Source: an uncultured Lachnospiraceae bacterium
GTDB lineage: Bacteria; Bacillota; Clostridia; Lachnospirales; Lachnospiraceae
Direction: 5' to 3'
Assembly: GCA_902767235.1 (NCBI GenBank)
Contig: CACXGR010000100.1
Coordinates: 1 to 20,847 of the forward strand
DNA length: 20,847 bases
Below are positions 8,767 to 14,598 of the stretch, piece after piece (position 1 is the first letter of the stretch; every line of letters starts with the position of its first letter). The translations under genes and the position numbers were made by a program. Under the pieces are notes generated by a model. That model had not been told where the DNA came from and did not search any database. It saw only the letters and a program-made list of their open reading frames with translations.

Positions 8767-9465
8767 TCACCACTCAAGCTCCTGTGCGCTCACGCGATGC
8801 TCGTTTCTGACCGTATCGCGGATCTGTCCGTCCTTTAGACGCACGACCGTGTCTGCCATGTGCTTGATCGCGTCGTTGTGGGTGACCATGATGACCGTGT
8901 TTCCATAGGTGCGGTTCACCTGCTCGATCAGTTTCAGTATTTCCTTGGATGTCTTGTAGTCCAGGGCGCCCGTCGGCTCGTCACAGAGCAGAATGTCGGG
9001 GTTCTTGACGACCGCTCGGCCGATCGCGGTCCGCTGCTGCTGTCCGCCCGAGAGCTGGCTGGGCACCTTGCCGCGGTGCTCCCAGAGTCCCAGAAGGTGT
9101 AAGAGCTCGTCCACATCCAGCGCCTTGCTGCTCAGATAGGCGCCCACCTCAATATTCTCGCGGACGGTCAGATTCGGGATCAGATTGTACATCTGAAAGA
9201 TGTATCCCAGATGCCTTCTCCGGTATAAAGTCAGTTTCTTCTCACTCATATGGGACATGGGCTCGCCGTCGATCACGATCTCTCCCTCATCCGCGCTGTC
9301 GATGCCCCCGATGATGTTGAGAAGGGTGGACTTGCCGGATCCTGACGGCCCGAGGAGAACGCACATCTCTCCTCTGCTCATGGAGAGGTCGATCCCGCGG
9401 AGCACCTCCACCCGGCTGTCGCCCTGTCCGAAGGACTTCTTGATCTGTTTTATTTCCAGAAACAT
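8767..9465 (-). CDS. ABC transporter ATP-binding protein, LolD/MacB type
   Basis: This 232-residue ATPase has every motif of the MacB/LolD/FtsE class: Walker A GPSGSGKST (39-47), Q-loop FQMYNLIPNLT (from 90), signature LSGGQQQR (138-145), Walker B ILLCDEPTGALD (158-169) and the H-loop in MVTHN. The QQQR signature and the YNL...LTVREN segment are typical of transporters paired with FtsX-domain permeases, as here. It is the first gene of the transporter operon, 97 bp after the ANTAR gene, with a candidate promoter and operator in between. Its stop lies 17 bases before the permease start. The ribosome site is weak (GGGGA about 11 bases before the ATG), but the start agrees well with the family. 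Confidence 0.96.
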   Translation of the reverse strand: MFLEIKQIKKSFGQGDSRVEVLRGIDLSMSRGEMCVLLGPSGSGKSTLLNIIGGIDSADEGEIVIDGEPMSHMSEKKLTLYRRRHLGYIFQMYNLIPNLTVRENIEVGAYLSSKALDVDELLHLLGLWEHRGKVPSQLSGGQQQRTAIGRAVVKNPDILLCDEPTGALDYKTSKEILKLIEQVNRTYGNTVIMVTHNDAIKHMADTVVRLKDGQIRDTVRNEHRVSAQELEW

Positions 9466-9485
9466 TGCTGTATATATCCCCGCAT

Positions 9486-9539
9486 GTAGTTAGGTTTTTT
9501 TAACTACTATAGTTTTGCACAGCTAACCTTTTGTGTCAA
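9486..9539 (-). promoter_or_regulatory. Candidate promoter with operator dyad for the ABC transporter operon
   Basis: On the minus strand a perfect -35 box TTGACA (9539-9534) is followed by TATAGT (9511-9506). The 22-bp spacer is too long for an unaided promoter; an alternative is ACTATA at about 20 bp. Just after, a perfect inverted repeat GTAGTTA-N8-TAACTAC (9486-9507) overlaps the end of the -10 box, which is a usual place for a repressor of the TetR or MarR type. No regulator gene is adjacent. The boxes are seen directly; their use is inferred. Confidence 0.4.
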
Positions 9540-9562
9540 GTTCTCCTGCGGGAAACGCTCTT

Positions 9563-10162
9563 TCAGCGCAGAATTTCCTCCGCGACCTCTTTTTTGGACA
9601 GGCTTCTGTCCATCGCCTCCTTCTCCAGATAGTAATGTGCCTCTTCTTCCGTCATCTGTCTGGTCTGCATAAGGCGGATCTTGGCGCTCGTGATAATCCT
9701 GATCTCACTCAGGTTCTTTTTGAGGCGCACCAGCTCTTTGTCCTTGTCGTCCATGACGGTGCGGATCCGCAGCATAAAGGAAGCCGCTTCCGCCAGGATC
9801 TGTCTCTTGAAAGGCATGGCAATGACAAAGATCTGCTGATTTCTGCACTGGTAGGTTACCTGCTCGTAAGCCTCCTGCCGAACCAGCAGTATCGTCATGA
9901 GCTGCGGATGTCTCTGCGCTACATGGATGATCCCCTCGATGCCGGTGCCGTCGCTCAGCGGCATGACCGCGATCAGAAGATCCGCAGGCGCCTGGGCGCC
10001 CGCGCCGGACACGCCCCGTCTGATCTCATCGAGCGTGACGACCTGCTGGACCCGCAGCTGCCCTGCGCCGGACACGCCTCTGAGGATCTGGCGCAGAAGC
10101 AGTATGCTCTCTTCCTTTCCTGCCGCCGCAAGGACATAGCAGGACTTACTTCTTCCCTTCAT
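9563..10162 (-). CDS. ANTAR-domain regulator with pseudo-receiver (nitrogen antiterminator type)
   Basis: This 199-residue protein starts at ATG 10162, nine bases after GGAGG and inside the last codons of the upstream glnA-like gene (17-bp overlap). An upstream ATG at 10195 has no such site. Residues 5-135 form a receiver-like fold without the acidic pocket: AAAGKE replaces the paired acids, and ADLLIAVMPL has Ala where the phospho-accepting Asp belongs. Phosphorylation is therefore unlikely, as in AmiR. A coiled coil (about 138-155) leads into an ANTAR RNA-binding domain (about 155-198) with the conserved pattern AK-x2-LM and AM. ANTAR proteins bind paired RNA hairpins and stop transcription termination. 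Proteins like this lie beside glnA in other clostridia (NitR type), so control of nitrogen genes is the likely role. Oddity: RGVSGAG occurs twice, at 28-34 and 49-55. Confidence 0.88.
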   Translation of the reverse strand: MKGRSKSCYVLAAAGKEESILLLRQILRGVSGAGQLRVQQVVTLDEIRRGVSGAGAQAPADLLIAVMPLSDGTGIEGIIHVAQRHPQLMTILLVRQEAYEQVTYQCRNQQIFVIAMPFKRQILAEAASFMLRIRTVMDDKDKELVRLKKNLSEIRIITSAKIRLMQTRQMTEEEAHYYLEKEAMDRSLSKKEVAEEILR

Positions 10163-11372
10163 ATACGTATGCCTCCAGGCAGGATTGAGGCACATGGCGC
10201 CTCACCAGTTCACTCTCCGCCGCGCATTGCACCGCCTCCTGTCTGGAGGCCGGGAGCTGCTCCAGGCCCCGCATCAGAGCCGGATCTTCTCTGTAGAGAT
10301 TTGCTTCTATGGACTGCGGGGGTGTCATATTTTGGCTCATGCCTTCCAGACCTGCGTAGATCAGCAGTGTAAAAGCGAGGTAAGGATTTGCCAGGGGATC
10401 CGGGGATCGCAGTTCGATCCTTCTGCTGCCGGACGGATCCGCCGGGACGCGGATGAGCTGCGAGCGGTTCTGTACCGACCAGCTGATGTAGCGCGGCGCC
10501 TCCATGCGGCCGAAGCGCCAGTAAGACTGCTCGGAGGGATTGAGGAACAGCGTGATCTCGCGGATGTGTTTGAGAATGCCGGCCATAAAGGCGTCCAGGT
10601 CCGAAGGCCTGTCCTTCCCGTCGATCCGGTGCACCGAGATGTTGAGGTGCATGCCGCTGCCGGGCTTGTCGGAAAGCGGCTTCGGCGAGAAATCGGCGGC
10701 GTAGCCGTCCGCCGCGCAGATGCTGCGAACTGCCCACTTGAACGTGGACGTGTTGTCGGCCGCTGTCAGCGGATCCCCGTAGCGGAAATCAATTTCCATC
10801 TGGCCGGGGCCCTGCTCATGGTGGGAGGACTCCGGCGTGATCCCCATCTCCACCAGCGCGTAGCAGATATCCCTGCGCAGGTTCTCGCCCGCGTCCAGGG
10901 GATCCACGTCCATATAGCCTGCCCGGTCGATGGGCTCGTCTGTCCTGCGCCCCCGCTCATCCTGCCGGAATACATAGAACTCCACCTCCGGGCCGAATTT
11001 CACTTCGACGCCTCTGGAACGGGCTTCCTGCATCGCTTTTTTCAGCATAAAGCGCGTATCCCGCTCAAAGATCGTCCCGTCCGGGTATACGATGTCGCAG
11101 AACATGCGGCAGACTCTTCCGTCCGCGGGCCTCCAGGGGACGATCGAGATGGTGGAAGGGTCAGGGCGAAGGAACAGGTCGCTGCGGATCTCCGCGTCGA
11201 ATCCCGCGATGGCCGCCCCGTCGATGGAGATCCCGTATTTCATGGCTCTCTCCAGCTCACCGGACATGATCGCGATATTCTTCTGTGTTCCGAAGACGTC
11301 AAAATATGCCAGCCTTATAAACTCGACATCATTCTCTTCAATAAACTCACGGATCTGACTGTAGCTCTGCAT
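10146..11372 (-). CDS. glnA: Type I glutamine synthetase-like protein
   Basis: This 408-residue protein belongs to the glutamine synthetase type I fold, which makes glutamine from glutamate, ammonia and ATP. It is shorter than the usual roughly 440 residues. Metal and substrate residues are visible: E129 and E131 (PEVEFYVF), E186 and E193 (HHEQGPGQMEID), H242 (GSGMH), E291 (MEAP), the NRS arginine near 303, and RRIELRSPDPLANPYLAF. Differences from classical GlnA are DGAA for DGSS near 51, P at the position before GSGMH where Asn is usual, and HLN after it. These place it in a divergent GS-like subfamily, so another gamma-glutamyl ligase activity is possible. The gene follows pyrG by nine bases and overlaps the ANTAR gene, the arrangement seen with clostridial glnA. 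The symbol is given on context and fold. Confidence 0.82.
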   Translation of the reverse strand: MQSYSQIREFIEENDVEFIRLAYFDVFGTQKNIAIMSGELERAMKYGISIDGAAIAGFDAEIRSDLFLRPDPSTISIVPWRPADGRVCRMFCDIVYPDGTIFERDTRFMLKKAMQEARSRGVEVKFGPEVEFYVFRQDERGRRTDEPIDRAGYMDVDPLDAGENLRRDICYALVEMGITPESSHHEQGPGQMEIDFRYGDPLTAADNTSTFKWAVRSICAADGYAADFSPKPLSDKPGSGMHLNISVHRIDGKDRPSDLDAFMAGILKHIREITLFLNPSEQSYWRFGRMEAPRYISWSVQNRSQLIRVPADPSGSRRIELRSPDPLANPYLAFTLLIYAGLEGMSQNMTPPQSIEANLYREDPALMRGLEQLPASRQEAVQCAAESELVRRHVPQSCLEAYVYEGKK

Positions 11373-11381
11373 TCTTATCTA

Positions 11382-13073
11382 TTACCTCTTTTCTATCCTT
11401 CTCACTGCCGCCATCACGAGCCCCGCAAAGAGCGGGTGTGCCCGGTTGGGCCTCGATTTGAACTCGGGGTGTCCCTGTGTTCCAATATAATATGGATGCG
11501 CCCCCCATTCAATCATTTCTACGATCCTGCCGTCCGGTGAGACGCCGGAAAAAGTAAGACCTGCCGCTGCCAGATCATCTCTCATCTCATTGTTCACTTC
11601 ATAGCGGTGGCGGTGCCTCTCATGAATCTGTGCTGATTTGTAGAGCCTGTGTGCCAGTGTGCCGCTCACAAGCACGCAGGGGTAGGCGCCCAGGCGCATG
11701 GTTCCGCCCAGCTGTGTGACGCCTTCCTGCTCCGGCATGAGGTCGATGACAGGATGGGTTGTCTTCGGATCGAGCTCCGAGCTGTTTGCGTCCTTCCAGC
11801 CGACCACGTTTCTGGCAAATTCGACCAGCGCCATCTGCATGCCCAGGCAGATCCCCAGAAAAGGGATTCTCTGTTCTCTCGCGTACTGCGCTGCCTGGAT
11901 CATTCCCTCCGTGCCCCGGTTTCCAAAGCCGCCCGGGATCACCATTCCGTCGATTCCGGCGAGCGTCCCGCTGATCTTCGCCGGGTCCTTCTCGATCTCC
12001 TCTGAGTCCACCCATCGGATCTCCACATCCGCGTCATTGGCAAAGCCTCCGTGGTGAAGGGCTTCCACTACGCTTAAGTAGGAATCGTGCAGCTGGGTAT
12101 ACTTTCCCACAAGAGCGATGGTCACTTTGGTCTTGGGATTGCGCATCGCATACACCATGCGATTCCAGTCGGAGAGATCCGGCTCGGGACAGGGGATCCT
12201 CAGACAGTCGCAGACCGCCTCCGCCAGATGCTCCTCCTCCATCATGAGCGGGACCTCATAGATTGAAGAGGCATTGAGATTCTGCAGGACATGGGTGACG
12301 GGCACATTGCAAAACAGCGCGATCTTGTCCTTCATCGCCTGCGGGATCTCATACTCGGACCGGCAGACGATGATGTCCGCGCGGATTCCCATTCTCTGCA
12401 GCTCGCGGACGCTGGCCTGAGTGGGCTTTGTCTTGAGTTCCTCTGATCCGTGCAGATATGGCATGAGCGTCACGTGGATCATGCAGCAGCTGCCCAAGGG
12501 TTTTTCCTGCATGAACTGTCGGATCGCCTCGTAGATCGGCTGGGATTCGATGTCTCCCACGGTGCCGCCCACTTCGATGATCGCGATGGAAGGAGAACAA
12601 TCGACCTCTGGGGTAGTTTGTTCCTGTCCCGGGGCGGAAACGCCCCCGGGAGTGCAAACGACCCCAGAGGTCGATTGCACCTGCGGCTCCACATAGAACC
12701 GGCTCTTGATCTCGTTGGTCACATGAGGGATGACCTGCACCGTCCCGCCGCCGTAATCACCCCGGCGCTCCTTGTTCAGGACGGACCAGTATATTTTGCC
12801 CGACGTCACATTGGAGTTGTGATCCAGGCTCTCGTCGATAAAGCGCTCGTAGTGGCCAAGATCCAGGTCTGTCTCCGTCCCGTCGTCGGTGACAAAGACT
12901 TCCCCGTGCTGGATGGGGTTCATGGTGCCCGGATCCATATTCAGATAGGGATCAAATTTCTGCATGGTGACCTTATATCCGCGCGCCTTGAGAAGCCTTC
13001 CCAGCGACGCCGCCGTGATCCCTTTGCCGAGGCCGGAGACGACGCCTCCGGTCACAAATACATATTTGGTCAT
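11382..13073 (-). CDS. pyrG: CTP synthase with a repeat-derived in-frame insertion
   Basis: This 563-residue enzyme makes CTP from UTP with ATP and glutamine. The synthetase domain opens with the P-loop GGVVSGLGKGI (9-19) and carries DDGTETDLDLGHYERF and EVGGTVGDIES. The C-terminal class I amidotransferase domain has GICLG with the nucleophile C409 and the partner residues H535 and E537 in TQGHPEF. It is about 20-30 residues longer than the usual 535-545. The extra length is a stretch at about 132-159 encoded by a long palindrome (separate entry), placed between KSRFYVEP and IAIIEVGG where relatives have a short loop. All catalytic residues are intact, so the enzyme is probably active. The start lies two bases after the gltD stop, with AGGGAG upstream. 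Its presence in a nitrogen-assimilation operon ties CTP synthesis to glutamine supply. Confidence 0.96.
   Translation of the reverse strand: MTKYVFVTGGVVSGLGKGITAASLGRLLKARGYKVTMQKFDPYLNMDPGTMNPIQHGEVFVTDDGTETDLDLGHYERFIDESLDHNSNVTSGKIYWSVLNKERRGDYGGGTVQVIPHVTNEIKSRFYVEPQVQSTSGVVCTPGGVSAPGQEQTTPEVDCSPSIAIIEVGGTVGDIESQPIYEAIRQFMQEKPLGSCCMIHVTLMPYLHGSEELKTKPTQASVRELQRMGIRADIIVCRSEYEIPQAMKDKIALFCNVPVTHVLQNLNASSIYEVPLMMEEEHLAEAVCDCLRIPCPEPDLSDWNRMVYAMRNPKTKVTIALVGKYTQLHDSYLSVVEALHHGGFANDADVEIRWVDSEEIEKDPAKISGTLAGIDGMVIPGGFGNRGTEGMIQAAQYAREQRIPFLGICLGMQMALVEFARNVVGWKDANSSELDPKTTHPVIDLMPEQEGVTQLGGTMRLGAYPCVLVSGTLAHRLYKSAQIHERHRHRYEVNNEMRDDLAAAGLTFSGVSPDGRIVEMIEWGAHPYYIGTQGHPEFKSRPNRAHPLFAGLVMAAVRRIEKR
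12597..12680 (-). repeat. Palindromic repeat element inserted in frame in pyrG
   Basis: Perfect 17-bp arms, caatcgacctctggggt at 12598-12614 and its complement at 12661-12677, flank a further GTTTG/CAAAC pairing (12616-12620 with 12655-12659). A GC-rich core follows, CCCGGGGCG-GAAA-CGCCCCCGGG, closed by a GAAA tetraloop on the plus strand. The whole can fold into one hairpin of about 80 nt. It adds about 28 codons (residues 132-159) and keeps the frame. The core cgacctctgggg is shared with the tandem repeat in gltB. Confidence 0.8.
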
Positions 13074-13075
13074 TT

Positions 13076-14593
13076 CTACTGCTCCCTCAATGCTGTGTAT
13101 CCCATCAGATATTCATCTACTTCCCGCGCGCAGCCCCTGCCTTCCACGATGTTCCAGACCACCAGTGACTGCCCTCTGTGCATATCGCCTGCCGTGAAGA
13201 CTTTGTCGACATTTGTCCTGTAGTGATCGGGGCCCTCCGGCGTCTCCACATTGCCGCGCTGCGTCAGTTTCACGCCGAAGGCCTCCGCCGTGTAGGGCTC
13301 GCATCCCAGAAACCCTGCCGCGATCAGAAGCAGGCTGCAGGGGATCACCTTTTCGGTCCCCTCTGTCTCGACCAGCCGCCCGTTCTCAAAGTGCACCTGC
13401 ACCGTTTTGATCTTCCAAAGCCTGCCCTTCTTGAGGATCAGCTCCTTGACCGTTGTGCTGAACACACGGGGGTCGTGCCCGTACTTGGCGATCGCCTCCT
13501 CGTGCCCGTAGTCGGTCTTGAGAACTTTTGGCCACTCCGGCCAGGGGTTTGCCGCGGTTCTTGTGACGGGCGGCGCCGGCATCATTTCCAGTGCCGTCAC
13601 GCTGGCGCACCCCTGCCTGAGGACTGTCCCGATGCAGTCGTTTCCGGTATCTCCGCCGCCGACGATCACCACGTGCCTCCCTTTGGCATTGCCCCGCCAG
13701 CCGGGCGTTCCGCCCAGCACTCTTTTGGTGCTCTCCGTCAGGAAATCCACTGCGAAGCGCACTCCGCTCACCTGCTCTGCCTTCCCGGGAATCCTCTCCT
13801 CGTATTCCGGGCCCGCTGTCTCGGTGATCTTTACTGACAGGGATCTCGCTCTTTTGGCACCGCAGGCAAGTACTACCGCGTCAAAATATTCCAAGATCTC
13901 CGCAGCAGCCGCGCCCTCCACGTTGACGCCGGTCCGGAAGGTCACGCCCTCCTCTTCCATGAGTTCCCGGCGCCTTTCGATGACCGATTTGTCCAGCTTC
14001 ATGTTGGGGATCCCGTACATGAGAAGCCCGCCGATCCTGTCCTCTCTCTCAAAAACCGTGACCAGATGGCCTCTGTGGTTCAACTGGTCCGCCACAGCGA
14101 GTCCGGACGGTCCGCTGCCTATGACCGCCACTTTCCTGCCGCTCCTGTGCTGCGGGATCCTCGGCGTCATCCACCCGTTCTTGAAGGCCGTCTCAATGAT
14201 ATAGAGCTCGTTGTCGTGAATCGTGACCGGCTCGCCGTTCATCCCGCAGATGCAGGCCTTCTCACAGAGCGCCGGGCAGACCCGCCCGGTAAACTCAGGA
14301 AAATTGCTGGTCTTTAAGAGCCTCGACAGCGCGTGCCGGGGGTGATTCAGATAGACCTGGTCATTCCACTCCGGAATCATGTTGTGAAGAGGACACCCCG
14401 TGACCATGCCGGAGAGCCGCATCGCGCTCTGGCACATGGGCACGCCGCAGTTCATGCAGCGCGCTCCCTGCTGCCTTCTCTCCTGCTCGCACAGGGGCAG
14501 GTGGAATTCTTCATAGTCTAACAGTCTCTCCAGAGGCTGTCTGTCAATGTTGCTCTGTCTTCTGTATTCCAGAAATCCTGTTGCTTTTCCCAT
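13076..14593 (-). CDS. gltD: Glutamate synthase, small (NADPH/FAD) subunit
   Basis: This 505-residue subunit passes electrons from NAD(P)H through FAD and iron-sulphur clusters to the large subunit. The N-terminal Fe-S motif has C46, C49, C54 and C67, then C106, C110, C114 and C116. The FAD motif GSGPSG is at 159-164 and the nucleotide motif GGGDTG at 312-317. I chose ATG 14593 because MGKATGFLEY is the usual family start. GTG 14602 and ATG 14599 overlap the gltB stop and add only three residues. About 15 extra residues (roughly 256-271, ITETAGPEYEER and neighbours) sit between the CGAK strand and the VRFAVDFL helix, where most relatives have a short turn. The gene lies directly after gltB and two bases before pyrG. 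Confidence 0.95.
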   Translation of the reverse strand: MGKATGFLEYRRQSNIDRQPLERLLDYEEFHLPLCEQERRQQGARCMNCGVPMCQSAMRLSGMVTGCPLHNMIPEWNDQVYLNHPRHALSRLLKTSNFPEFTGRVCPALCEKACICGMNGEPVTIHDNELYIIETAFKNGWMTPRIPQHRSGRKVAVIGSGPSGLAVADQLNHRGHLVTVFEREDRIGGLLMYGIPNMKLDKSVIERRRELMEEEGVTFRTGVNVEGAAAAEILEYFDAVVLACGAKRARSLSVKITETAGPEYEERIPGKAEQVSGVRFAVDFLTESTKRVLGGTPGWRGNAKGRHVVIVGGGDTGNDCIGTVLRQGCASVTALEMMPAPPVTRTAANPWPEWPKVLKTDYGHEEAIAKYGHDPRVFSTTVKELILKKGRLWKIKTVQVHFENGRLVETEGTEKVIPCSLLLIAAGFLGCEPYTAEAFGVKLTQRGNVETPEGPDHYRTNVDKVFTAGDMHRGQSLVVWNIVEGRGCAREVDEYLMGYTALREQ

Positions 14594-14598
14594 AATCA

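Noticed and set aside
12597..12680. The pyrG insertion as an intein or a group II intron remnant
   Set aside because: It is only about 28 codons, lacks splicing motifs, and is explained by a palindrome shared with gltB.
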